Shown: positions 1 to 12,922 of the stretch, piece after piece | How positions within the stretch are numbered: position 1 is the first letter of the stretch | Layout of the letters: each line of letters begins with the position of its first letter | Source: Bugula neritina | Taxonomy: Eukaryota; Bryozoa; Gymnolaemata; Cheilostomatida; Bugulidae | Direction of reading: 5' to 3' | Length of the DNA: 64,000 nucleotides | Assembly (NCBI GenBank): GCA_964035545.1 | Contig: OZ037772.1 | Coordinates: forward strand, 5,357,733 to 5,421,732 | Program-made: the position numbers and the translations under genes | The notes under the pieces: generated by a model | Databases searched by the model: none | Told to the model about the DNA's origin: nothing | Seen by the model: only the letters and a program-made list of their open reading frames with translations

Positions 1-595
1 ATGGCCTGTATCTTATAGTAGGTAATAAAATGTCGGTATATTTTTACATTCTTGTCTTTTCATTCTGAAGCTAAACATCCAAGAGTGGAAGTTGTAATGC
101 ATTTGGATTGTGATTTTTTTTATGTAATCAACTGTGAGGAAATACATGCAATTTATTGTGAAGTTGCTAAAAGCAATTTAGGGCAAGTTTTCCAGTTAAA
201 TTGAAGACAGTTTTGCCTTGTTGGGTTAGCTCGTGAACTATTCTTTTCACTTGGGGTTAAATTAAGTTGCTGAGCCAAATTGAGTATATCAAACCGCATT
301 GATCTCTTCAGACATTATAGCATGGCAACCAGCACACCGTAGTTGTAGAGGTCTGTGTGATGTTGAAGTAGTCATGCAATCATTTCAAGTACTCCATTAT
401 ACTCAACTTAAAGATTATCAGAGGGTAATAAACTCCTAGAGTGCCTCGCAACAATAGCTTTATTACCTGCAGGATCCTATTAGGTTTATTACATTCATAT
501 CTGATGCACAACTGACCCCATTGCATCTACTTTATTAGCTTTACAAGTAGCAAATGTCCCTCCTTTATCAGCTGGAATTGCCTCACTGAGGGTGG
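1..595. other. Non-coding sequence, nothing recognised
   Basis: AT-rich sequence without a convincing exon, repeat unit or RNA gene. It leads directly into the first minisatellite. Confidence 0.5.
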
Positions 596-611
596 CTAAA
601 TTTGTAGGCCG

Positions 612-828
612 GCATTAAACACTGGGTGGTCTTGAAACACTGGGTGGTATTTGTAACACTTGGTGGTCTTTGTAACACTGGGTGGTCTTTGAAACACTGA
701 GTGGTCTTTGTAACACTGGGTGGTCTTTGTAACACTGGTTAGTCTTTGTAACACTTGGTGGCCTTTGAAACACTTGGTGGTCTTTGTAACACTCGGTAGT
801 CTGTGAAACACTGGGTGGTCTGTGAATT
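612..828. repeat. Minisatellite, 19-bp unit
   Basis: About eleven head-to-tail copies of a 19-bp unit, consensus AACACTGGGTGGTCTTTGT, with scattered substitutions. Because 19 is not a multiple of 3, three units make 57 bp and give a 19-residue repeat in each open minus-strand frame. This explains the TKTTQCYKDH-like reading frames here, which are not genes. Confidence 0.92.
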
Positions 829-1160
829 AGGGAGCCATCATCTACAAGGTGGTCGTTATACACACCACTGGGTAACTAATAGCTGTTGTGTAGTCCAAGT
901 GCCCTTCTATAGCTTCACAGAACTTTCCAGAAGGTAAGTAGTAGCAAGATGGTTGTAACATTTGGACAATACTTTGGAAAATTAGGAAATTTTATGGTGA
1001 TCCAGGAAAATTTATAGATTAGAAATCTTCAAGGTTCATTTATCCATCCTTTACTAACTAATAATATAGTCGAAACTGCATGCTGTATAATTATTTTGAG
1101 CTAGCCAAAATACGTTATCCTTAAATGTTATATTCACTTATGATTGGAGTATATATTACT
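829..1160. other. Non-coding sequence between two minisatellites
   Basis: No exon, tRNA or repeat recognised in this AT-rich stretch. Confidence 0.4.
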
Positions 1161-1498
1161 TCCTATGACAGTATATTACTCATTGTGACAATATAAATGA
1201 CCTTTTGTGGCAATATATTACTCCTTCTGCCAATATATTACACTTGCTGTGACAATATATTACACTTGCTGTGACAATATATTACACTTGCTGTGACAAT
1301 ATATTACACTTGCTGTGACAATATATTACACTTGCTGTGACAATATATTACACTTGCTGTGACAATATATTACACTTGCTGTGACAATATATTACACTTG
1401 CTGTGACAATATATTACACTTGCTGTGACAATATATTACACTTGCTGTGACAATATATTACACTTGCTGTGACAATATAAATTAGTTGCTGTGACAAT
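1161..1498. repeat. Minisatellite, 22-bp unit
   Basis: Direct repeats of the 22-bp unit TGACAATATATTACACTTGCTG. The central copies (about 1229-1480) are perfect or nearly so; edge copies are degenerate. Each unit contains the palindrome AATATATT. The homogeneous core with decayed edges fits recent expansion by slippage or unequal exchange. Confidence 0.93.
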
Positions 1499-1690
1499 GC
1501 ATTACTCCACTTCAGGCTTGCAATGATTAAAGAGACTATACATGTACATCTAATTTGTTGGCTATAAGTTTGCATGGGTATACGTACCTATCTTTGAAAA
1601 GTGTCTGCCCAGAAAAAACTTAGTCTTCATGTATGTCTTCGGAGTTCATCATTGCAAATAGTGCTGCTCAGTTATAAAATATAAAATAAT

Positions 1691-1768
1691 TGCCCCCACC
1701 GGGATTCGAGCCACAGACCTCCGGCTTGCAAGCAGGTACGCTAACCCATTACGCTACACATACGCTTC
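1691..1768 (-). repeat. tRNA-like sequence (pseudogene or SINE head)
   Basis: On the minus strand there is a good internal box A (TAGCGTAATGGG) and box B (GGCTCGAATCC) at tRNA spacing, with GCTTGCAAGC in the anticodon arm. The acceptor ends do not pair and the anticodon loop would be 6 nt, so a working tRNA is unlikely. Two relatives sharing the same anticodon-arm core lie near 17.1 kb and 23.05 kb, which suggests a dispersed tRNA-derived family. Confidence 0.6.
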
Positions 1769-1998
1769 GGAATTCCAAACATTATAATTATTTGACCAAA
1801 ATAGTGAAATGTTTTCTAAGAATAAAGTTCCTAATTCTGTAATAAGTGGATATGCTTTATTCAGTAATAAAATCCTTTAGGACATGTAAAAACTGGTTCA
1901 TTCAAAGAAACACTTTTAAACAATCTTGGGGTCGAATTTCAGCTTCTAATAAATGTGGCAATGTTATAAGTAATTTATATATACGGATATGTTGGCAA

Positions 1999-2242
1999 CG
2001 GTAAAAATGTCACAGGTAATAATGGCACAAATGGCAAAGTAGGTAAAAATGGCACATTTCAATATTGGAGTTTGGGCTTGGAGATTTGGAATGAGGGCTT
2101 TAGGTTTAGGGGTTTGAGTTTGGTATTGGGGTTTAAGGGTTGAGAGTTTGAGGAAATTTAACATCAGTGTGCCATTTGTACCTAATGTTCCATATGTGCC
2201 ATTATATTACCAGTGCCATTTTTACCGGTGCCATTTTTTACC
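1999..2242. mobile_element. Foldback element with G-rich core, copy 1
   Basis: The left arm holds tandem motifs of the type GGTAAAAATGGCACA (1999-2060). The right arm holds their reverse complements (TGCCATTTTTACC type, 2168-2242). Between them (about 2065-2150) the plus strand is G/T-rich with telomere-like runs such as GGTTTAGGGGTTTGAG. A second copy with the same plan lies near 38.0 kb. No coding capacity. The small ORFs here come from the repeat arms. Confidence 0.75.
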
Positions 2243-4176
<1,934 letters not shown>

Positions 4177-4734
4177 AAAGAAAACACATTTCGGAAACCA
4201 CTGTATCCATTTTCAGAGTTATACATTTCAATGTATAAGTAATAAATACTATAATATTTAACATATAATGTGATGTATATATTATACTGTGTGCATGCAT
4301 GCATAAACAAGTGATCAGCTGTTGACACCTGCCAAGTGACAGCTAATATTGGATTAGCAGTGAATGTAAACATATATTCACATCAGCTTATTTAATACTT
4401 AATTACTGCATGGTCCTCTCATTAAGGTTTTAGTCATATTTCAGCTGATCCACAAAGGATTAACCAGTATTTTAAAGAATTAACCTTCTTGGCTTTCACA
4501 GCTGATATTCAGTTATATTTTATTTTTTTCATGCAGTTAGTACTGGTTTGGCATAGGTAAGTATATGTATAACAGTAAAAGTTAACTTTCAGCAGTAGGT
4601 TCAGGGGCGGAGAACTGTTAATAGCTTAAGTTCTTTAATTTTTTCAAAATTTTTCAATCTAGAACGCAGGATATTCCCAGTTTTTCTATTACTATATCTA
4701 CCACAAAGAACTTAAATATTTAAAAAATAAACAG

Positions 4735-5200
4735 TTTTGTTTCTGATGCAGCTTTAACTAACAGGAAGTAAAACTGCTTCAATTAACAGGAAGTGATGTC
4801 ACAGAGACCGTTACTGGAAACTGTACCAGAAACGGAAGTTCTCTTTCCTGGAAAAAGCCAACTTGGTTTGGAGGATTCGGGTTTCTGGAAATGCGGGAGT
4901 AACGTCAGGGTGGATGATTGCAGTGAGTCATTTTTAACCAGATCTTACTCCTTGCACTTTATTCTTAACTTAGAATCTGCAAAATTAGAGCTACATTCAT
5001 ATATATAAACTACAGTTATTTACATCAAAACATAAGCCTTACATGAACAAATAATTAAACTAGATTCTCTTTCTTTCGTGTTGAACAGAGAAATCCACTT
5101 CTAATATTCAGTATCTAGTTCGTGATTATGCTGACAACTTAGGGGTTTGCATGACATCACTTCCTGTTAGCTAAAGCAGTTCTTGTACATTAGAAACAAA
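4735..5200. repeat. Inverted repeat enclosing coding exon 1
   Basis: The left arm (about 4735-4802) contains AACAGGAAGTGATGTCA, which includes the proposed start codon. The right arm (about 5148-5205, in intron 1) contains its reverse complement TGACATCACTTCCTGTT. Homology continues outward through TTTTGTTTCT and its complement. The left arm carries AACAGGAAGT twice. This has the form of a small inverted-repeat element with exon 1 inside it. Confidence 0.65.
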
Positions 5201-6332
5201 ATTCTCAGTTTTTTTGTTTGATTTGTAAATTCTACCCAAGTGAAATTGAAAAAGGCGCAAATGTAATTGAAATTAGCTTGTATCTTTTTATAAGAATTTC
5301 AACCCCGCACCCCAAACTAAAATTTGCTAACAAAATTGAAGAGCTCAGGTTACATGTACTGCCTTTGAATGCACTGAGGCTTTTTCTACTAGTTTAGTTT
5401 AGGTTTCAATAAACTTGCATCTCCAACTTTCACTCCGACATATAAGTATAATGGTGAGGTACATTCATTTGTTGTCAGCTATAGAAACTATTATTGCAGC
5501 CAGTAGACTTTTCCTACCTATAAATTATGGATATTGCGAAATAAATACTTTAATAAATAATTGTGCAATACTTTAAGCTATATAATATATTTGTTTTATA
5601 ATTGAAAGTTTAGTCTTTTTATTTAAAAATATAAGCCTTGTTTTATAACAAGTTTTATTGTAAAACTTTTAGCTATATTCAAATTTTTTTTTTAGATTTT
5701 GTATAAATTCCATGATTGTGCTACAAAACTGTAAGCTAAAATTGTTAACTGTAATACCCCAATATAGGTCAAGCAGCTAATGCAATGCTATTTGAGAGAC
5801 TCCTCAGCTGTATGATGGAACTTGAAAAGTCAAAAGAGAAAATTAAATATCTGGAGGAGACGAAAGACAGAGAGAGGAAATACATAGTATCGAAGCTCTT
5901 ATATCTAGAAGGTGATAGTGGCGGTTGAGTCACCCCATCTTATCTAGTGTACAGCAAGTCTGGTAACATCTGCTTTATGTAGACTAATTGTATGTTTATT
6001 GAGTTTGATATTTTGACTTTTAGATAAAAAAATTATTATGTTTATAAATTAAGAGTGTTTACAAAAATTAGGGTATGGTTGAAAACACTTGTTTTAAATG
6101 CTTATATAACATTTTGTTTGATAAACAAATATATAACTATTAAATGCATTTTTACTGATAAGGATATTTTTGCAGATGAGAAATATTTGCCTAAGTAATA
6201 CTATATATTTATATTACTTTCCTTGCTTTATATATGTTGCTCTACTTATAGTATATTATTCTACTATAGAATTGTGTAGATGTTAGTTTACTCATGATAC
6301 ATGTATTATATATGTATTATTTTTATTATAAT

Positions 6333-6399
<67 letters not shown>

Positions 6400-9300
6400 A
6401 CTCTACTTGTAACTTATTACTGTATAGAAAACTCTGCAGTTATTTTATGCGTATGGTGTTTTCAGTGTTGTAGCCTGAGTGAATTAATATATAATCTCAA
6501 CTATGCCGAGGGGAGGAGGGGTACAATTTGGTAGGCCGTAGGCAGGATTCAGTAATCAAAAGTCCATAACCATGAATTCAATAGTTTCAGGCCAGTCTAA
6601 CTTGTTATTGAAACTATGAAATGAGTTTGTTTAATTTGGCTATAATTTGACAGGATCAGTTATTAGATCAGATACGCTGAGCAATTGGTCAGTTTTTCTC
6701 TATCTTATTTCTGCCATATCGCTGGAAAAGACCAAATTAAAGACATTAAAATCATGGTCAAAAGTCTTCCATGTCTAGCACTAATCAGTCTGCCAATTCT
6801 TGCATAGATAAATTATGTGTTTGATTCATTCTATATCTGTCCTGAAGGGCCATAAAATAATGAAATACACATGAGCAGATCAGTTTTGGTGTGCCAGGCA
6901 TTGGAATGCCGTTTCTTATTTTATTGCATTCCAACTGGGATTTTAGGATTAGATAACATAATTATAATACCTGCAACAGTAGCTATAGGTTTTATTATCT
7001 CTTACAATTTTCTAAAAGTTAATTTAACAATTTTCTAGTTAAGTTTAGATTGAAGTGTGTGGGTATCTTGGTTGTTAAGTACGTTGTATGGCATGTAATT
7101 CTTGGTTACTTGCAAGTTGTCGAATTTAATTAGATTTTACCTGTAGAGTGTAGAGTATGGGCTACATGCAATGTTCTTAAGGCATTTTAGCACATTATAT
7201 GGGTAAACAATTTCTAAACTTAGCGCTCACTTTCGGATACTATGCCAGTAAGGAATCTGAAAGTGTCCGAAGTTTTGTCCAATTGATCACTTAAGGGTTG
7301 AGCAGAACACCAGTGATAAATTGTGTAAAGCAGCTAACCACATCAACTTTTTCCTAACTTCAATATTCAGATCTACAAAGTTTTAACAACACTATTCAAA
7401 CAATATGTTATTTATGTCCAGGGAGCTGCTGTGGTCTAGGCGTTGGCTTTATAAACACGAAGCCATGGGTTCGAACCCCAGTAAAAGCCATTGGTGAAGT
7501 TAGGAAGAGCATCCAGTCATAATTGCTCCTTTGCCACATATGAATAAGTCCCTAGCATTTAAAAAACTCTTTTCCTTTAGGTTTTTTTTACAGAAATAGT
7601 GACTATAAACTTGTGTTACTTATTCAAACATTATGGCAACACCATTTGTTTTCTGTCTTTAGGTAGTTTACTCAAAGACAAGCAAACAATAGCCTCTGTA
7701 CTAGCAGAAAAAAATAAAGAGATTGCCGGTCTGCAACGACAGCTACAACTCTTTCATATGACAAATTCCAGACAGTCTACCAAGTCCCTGGATAGTACGG
7801 ACTCTGCCATTGGCTCTCTTGACCAACTCAGCTTGTCAATCTGTTCTCCACCATTTGGCAGTTCAAAGCAGAAAGGTATCAACATAATATTTTGCAACAA
7901 AAAGTATTTAGCTGGTTGGTGGCTAAAATAAACTTTTGGCCATTTCATTTTTAGGATCAAAATTTTGGTTGAAATTAGTTACAATCAGATCCAACTTATC
8001 ATATTTCAAAAATAATTGCCAACCAAAAAAAGCTGGTCAGTGTTTTCAATCTTGAATTTTTATTTTTCCCAACGATGCATTAATAAGTGCTGTGGTGCAG
8101 TTGTAATTTAGCAGATTCAGTTCCAATTTGAACTTGTGAGAGTTTTATTTTAACTTCCAGTTTAAGGAACACAACTTAATCAGACCTAAAATATTATACT
8201 TGCCATATCTTCTTTTAAAGCATCAACAAAAAGAAATGTGACTGACCCTGATAAAAGTTCGGTTGAAGGTGCTCTGTTGTTGAATACTAAAGGCAGATAT
8301 TTTAAAACCGAGTTGGAAGAATCATCACCAACTGTTAACTCAACTCCAGAAATTGTTCTTAAGCACTGTGAAACTGAAACTTTGGACAATGAAAGGTTAG
8401 GCAGCTCTGTACATTTAAGAGTAGTAGTGAAGAAATTGAGATAGCTTAGGTTATTCAATTTTACTAATTATTTTTGGTTTGGGGCTCGAGTTGAAATTTT
8501 TGCAAGAACACAATTTCTTTTGCTACATTTAGAATCTAGAACACAGGACGTTATTTTCTTAATTTCTTTTTTACTGCACCTACCTCCTTACGTAATTGTT
8601 AAAAGTTGATTGTGTGCCATAATTTTCTTTTGTTGGTTCCCACAATTACTCACTAACTCACTCATTCACCCACTCACTTTCGATCCATCCTCTAACTCAT
8701 CCACTGACTCATTCATTTCATCAACTCTCTGCTTTACATCCACTCACTCACTTACTTACTAACTTAAGTCCATTTCCACCAAGCTAATTTTCTAAAAGCT
8801 GCAGCTTATTAAATATTTATCCTGTAGTTTTCATGTTAAGCACATATTTTATACATATTGTATATTTCTAACAGCAGGAAAATTTTTTATACTTACATAT
8901 ACTTTCTGTTACATTCTTCAAACAATAATATACCTTGTTTGGTTGGTAGAGCACCGACCAATGATAAAGACACGCTAGAAATTGCAAGTCCAAGAGAACT
9001 GAGATCCTATTCGAACCCAGATGATTTTCAACAAGTCTACCAAAAAACTTCTGATTTAAAAGTGCAAGACAAAGAGTTTATCAGAATCACTCAGGTAAAG
9101 TCATCATGACACCAAGTACGTTATGTTATGTTGGACTGCAATCGGGGACTGCAAATTATCCTCATTTAGGGATCCTTGCTTTAAAAGTACTATATGTTGT
9201 TTTTGTAGGAGAGCTCAGATGAAAATGGCAAACAAAGTTTTACGAATGGTGAAGCCTTCATAAACAGTGAAGGCAACTCTCAATCTATGAGGAGAAAGAA

Positions 9301-10634
9301 GAGCCTCAGCTCTCCAGATTTACAGCTTTCTGTCAACCCGCCAGCCGATGCTGGTAATCGATCAAGTGGTTTTACAGATGCTGATTCCAAACACTGCGTG
9401 CATTCAGAAGTCACTGAAGAAAATCTACGAGCACCAGTCACTCCTCGACCTTCTCTTCCATCTCTTCAGTCACCATTGACCTCTTCACTTCCTTCAGTAC
9501 AACTGCTTAACTCAAAAGATTCCCAAGAGGCCATATTTGAAAAGCCATTTATTTCTCTTTTGAACTCTCCTTCTGTCTCACAGAAAGCGAGAGATTCATT
9601 GCTTCCTGACCCAGCAAATGGGTTCCGTTTTCGAGCTCCACCAATTGATCGTCAGCTTCTGTCAAACGCAGCAACTGATGAGACCCATTCAACCAGCTAT
9701 CTCAGCCCCAAACTAGTCCAGAGTCTAAATTCTTCTCCAGTAAACTCAAGAAAGCAGCAGACGTTTGAAAAGGGAAGGTCTGCACCATCGTCCATCAAAA
9801 GCTCACGGTTGATTAAAAGACCTGCACTCGTTCTCAGAAGTTATAGTGTTCCTGCCACTGCCGAAACTAGTACAGCAAATCAAATAGAAGCTAACGCTTC
9901 TATAGTGTCATCTCAGGTGAGTCAAAATAACTGTCTTGACAGACACCTAATTTTGCATTTCATCTTTTAAATGTTACTATCAGTTAGAAATACTGAACTT
10001 TCCATTATGAAAATTGTTTAACTAACTTAAACTTTTTTAGTAAAATCTGACAAAAAACGATGGCTTGTGACAAGAGAGCATAACTTTAAAATTATGCACC
10101 AATTAATTTATTGAATCTTCCAATAACCAAGAAAAAAAGCTTTTCTTTGAAAAGTGTTTGTTGACCTAAACTGTTTAACTTCTTGGCAGTAGAACTGAGG
10201 TGATGGCAAAATTATTATGAGTTTTTTGCATCCTGAATATTTATGAGTAGGTATTAAATTAGGTGGTTGAAATTGTTTGCTAGCAGTAGCATAAATATTA
10301 ATTTATAGTGGGCGAATACCATTGCTCTAAATCAAATTACCGTTATTTTTTGTAGAAAATGGCCTTTGACGAACAGCCTGCCATTCGTGAAAGTGAAAAT
10401 ATTATGATTGAAGAAGACATTCAATCTGCTGTTGAGAAGGAAACCTCTTCTGAATACTGCAAACAGCCTGACCAATCAAAGCAAACAGAAATTACTAACC
10501 ACCAATACGAACACTCAAATAACAACAGCCAATGGGAACGCTCGAATGAAGACACAACTGACCAGCTTCTCACCAACGTTGTGAAACAACTTTCTAGCAA
10601 AAGTTCTATTTCAACGTCACCAATTTATTTCTAA
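4796..10634 (+). CDS. Coiled-coil protein, 596 aa, possibly CCDC92-like
   Basis: Seven coding exons: 4796-4922, 5768-5911, 7663-7875, 8221-8395, 8950-9094, 9209-9916 and 10356-10634. All introns are GT-AG, and phases 1,1,1,2,0,0 match at every junction. The lengths sum to 1791 nt, an exact multiple of three. Residues about 43-115 (exons 2-3) form a charged coiled coil (ELEKSKEKIKYLEE, then EKNKEIAGLQRQLQL). The rest is Ser/Pro-rich and disordered, with conserved-looking islands RRKKSLSSPDL, GFRFRAPPIDRQLL and LVLRSYSVP; the C-terminus is acidic and Gln/Asn-rich. The short coiled coil followed by a KKSLS-type motif recalls CCDC92, a centriole-associated family, but this is from memory and weak. 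Exon 1 is the least certain because its start codon lies in one arm of an inverted repeat; the next in-frame ATG is in exon 2. A polyadenylation signal follows at 10865. Confidence 0.8.
6336..6398. repeat. (AT)n microsatellite
   Basis: AT dinucleotide array with one interruption near 6385, in intron 2 of the coiled-coil gene. Confidence 0.9.
7425..7613 (+). mobile_element. tRNA-derived SINE, copy 1
   Basis: The head has box A-like TGGTCTAGGCGTTGG and box B GGTTCGAACCC. The body reads CATTGGTGAAGTTAGGAAGA, then GCATCCAGTCATAATTGCTC; the 3' end reads ACTATAAACTTG. It lies in intron 2 of the coiled-coil gene in sense orientation, ending 50 bp before exon 3. Five further copies are listed below. 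No poly(A) tail is visible, so the mobilising LINE probably recognises the conserved 3' end. Confidence 0.85.
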
Positions 10635-10864
10635 TTTTACATAATCTTTCTCAATATCATTTTGCAGATGCCTATCAAAAACTTAAATAACTTTAAGCTA
10701 ATATTGTAATGTATTTACACATATGACTTCCATGTAATGCAGGACTGCTGCTAATTTGTGTAATCTTACAGTTGTCTTCACTCATGAGGTCACATGAACA
10801 TATATGCTTTAATATTATATTATAGAGAACTGTTTTCCACTAAATATTAATTAAATTTATAATC

Positions 10865-10870
10865 AATAAA
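10865..10870 (+). terminator. Polyadenylation signal AATAAA
   Basis: Canonical AATAAA about 230 bp after the stop codon of the coiled-coil gene, the first good hexamer in a suitable position. Confidence 0.55.
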
Positions 10871-11201
10871 GTGCTATTACCTATTCATCTTGCAGAAGGT
10901 GTATATGTAGTATACTAATCAGATTTCATGTTGTTGTGTTTTATGTTATTTATTAAAATGTAATATTTTGCAATCAAGCACTGCTTCAAGAAATAAGACT
11001 TTTGGGATGTGTTGTAACTATTGTGTATGTATACTATGAATACTAGAGTAGTAAAACCTAAAGATCAAAAAAGATGTTGACCAAAAAATTTATGTTTTTG
11101 TTTAGTATTTATACAATATAACCACGCAATTAAGAAAAAATTAAGCTTTTCTGCAGCTGTATATTTTCAAAAGATGATAATTATAACATCACTATAACAT
11201 A
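10871..11201. other. Non-coding sequence downstream of the coiled-coil gene
   Basis: AT-rich intergenic sequence or distal 3' UTR; no gene recognised. Confidence 0.4.
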
Positions 11202-11209
11202 CTACATTG

Positions 11210-11660
11210 CAGGGTTGAGGTAATTGCAATTGATTTTAAGTAACTAAATATTTTTAAGTAATTGAATGTAATTTGTATTTGACATATAAAGAAGTAATTG
11301 TAATTAATTACATATCTACATGTCAGTTACTTCAAAGTTGTAAATCCTCATTATTTAACATTTTTCCTGCCATGTCTACTGTTAAATAACAAGTTCTTAT
11401 TAATTCAATGTAGTACTATTGAACCACTGTCAAATTTGTCTCTGTTGGTTGAAACCTATAGCAGTGAAATTGTATAATTTCTATTTATCCCTTGTGAGAA
11501 CAAAAGGAAATGTAATTGTTATAATAACTTACATTACCATGTATTTGTAAATAATTACAATAATTTTTATATATAGCTGTAATTATAACTGTAATTGACA
11601 AATTCCCATGTAATTGTAATTGTAATTAATTACATTCATATGTAATTGATCCCAACTCTG
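11210..11660. mobile_element. Non-autonomous hAT-type MITE, 451 bp
   Basis: Flanked on both sides by the perfect 8-bp duplication CTACATTG (11202-11209 and 11661-11668). The ends are imperfect inverted repeats: CAGGGTTGAGGTAATTGCAA on the left, and CAGAGTTGGGATCAATTACA as the complement of the right. Terminal CAG and an 8-bp target duplication are hAT hallmarks. The interior is rich in TAATTGTAATTA motifs, which can act as repeated subterminal sites, and has no coding capacity. Confidence 0.88.
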
Positions 11661-11668
11661 CTACATTG

Positions 11669-12738
11669 CATGGTAACTGTTTTTTTAAACCCCAATAACT
11701 TGCAGAAGAAATCTTTTAGGATGCAAGCTGCTAAATATAATTACTTGCTTTTGATAAACTGTTTAAATTAAAAATTGCATGCTAAACATAAATATGCAAA
11801 TTTTGATATTTAGAATTTATTTAATGCAAACAATATAATTTTTTTTTATTTTGCTAGGAGCATCATACTACAAATACACAAATAAATGAACACATAAAAG
11901 CATTTCTAGACCTCTGTCTAATTTAACATAAACCTGGTAATTTGAGCTTGGAACAATAAAATATCATCACTTTTATCAGTCTTTTACTTATCTTCTGCTA
12001 TATTCATTATTTCATCGCTACACTAAAATTCTTAGGATAACATTTTTTGGACTATATAATGCTAACAACATAAAATGTCTATAAAAAATTATTATAATAT
12101 TACACTTTTACTATATACCACTTTCTTTGTAATCAGTGATTTCCATTTTGCATGCATTTGTTTTGGAAGTACACTTCAGGCTGCTGATTTAATAAATCAC
12201 AAGTATGAATACATTATTATATAGCTATGAAATAAACAATGCTGGAATAGTGAAATGAATGGGTAACAAGAATATTATGCAATGAGCAATGTATTTCTCA
12301 ACTTATATACAATAAAATACATTATGAAATATAATATATTATTATGGTACCCCACATGCACATGTAGCAAAACTTAATCTATCGCACACAGTGAGCCATT
12401 GTACAATATCTAAACAGTGCACAATAAGAACATAACGCATGTATATAAAATGCATTTACACAACAAACAATTAAACTTAAATAAATTTCAGATTTGAATA
12501 TCAGATATAAAAGGTGCTACATTGTAAAGGTGCTCTTACTATGGATAAATCACTTGAAGTTATGATTATTCAACATATTGATCTATTTTGTCCAATAGAA
12601 ACTAATTACCTTGAGCTCTAAGCATTTATTGCTCCTAAAGAATATTAATTGCAGTGTGGAGCTTTTTATTGACTACTAGATGCGCATGTACTTTAACATA
12701 GCTTGTACCAATAGTCACAACTTCTAGTTTTAGCACAT
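11669..12738. other. Non-coding AT-rich sequence
   Basis: No exon, tRNA or structured repeat recognised. Confidence 0.4.
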
Positions 12739-12758
12739 ACTGTGTGTGCGTATGCGTA

Positions 12759-12834
<76 letters not shown>

Positions 12835-12922
12835 TGTGGATGTGTGTGTGTGTGTGTGCATGTGTGTACGTGTGTGTACGTGTGTGTACGTCTGTTCCTG
12901 TGTGCGTGTGCATGTGTGTGTG
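12739..12922. repeat. (TG)n microsatellite, target of the hAT insertion
   Basis: TG array with interspersed GCG, ACG and ATG variants. The hAT element at 12923-14735 is inserted in it; the continuing TG units at 14736-14744 are the far side of the same array. Confidence 0.95.

Noticed and set aside
612-1498. Possible CRISPR array
   Set aside because: Units are contiguous tandem repeats with no unique spacers, and the DNA is eukaryotic.
1691-1768. Functional tRNA gene
   Set aside because: The acceptor stem does not pair and the anticodon loop has the wrong size; the same defect recurs in two relatives.
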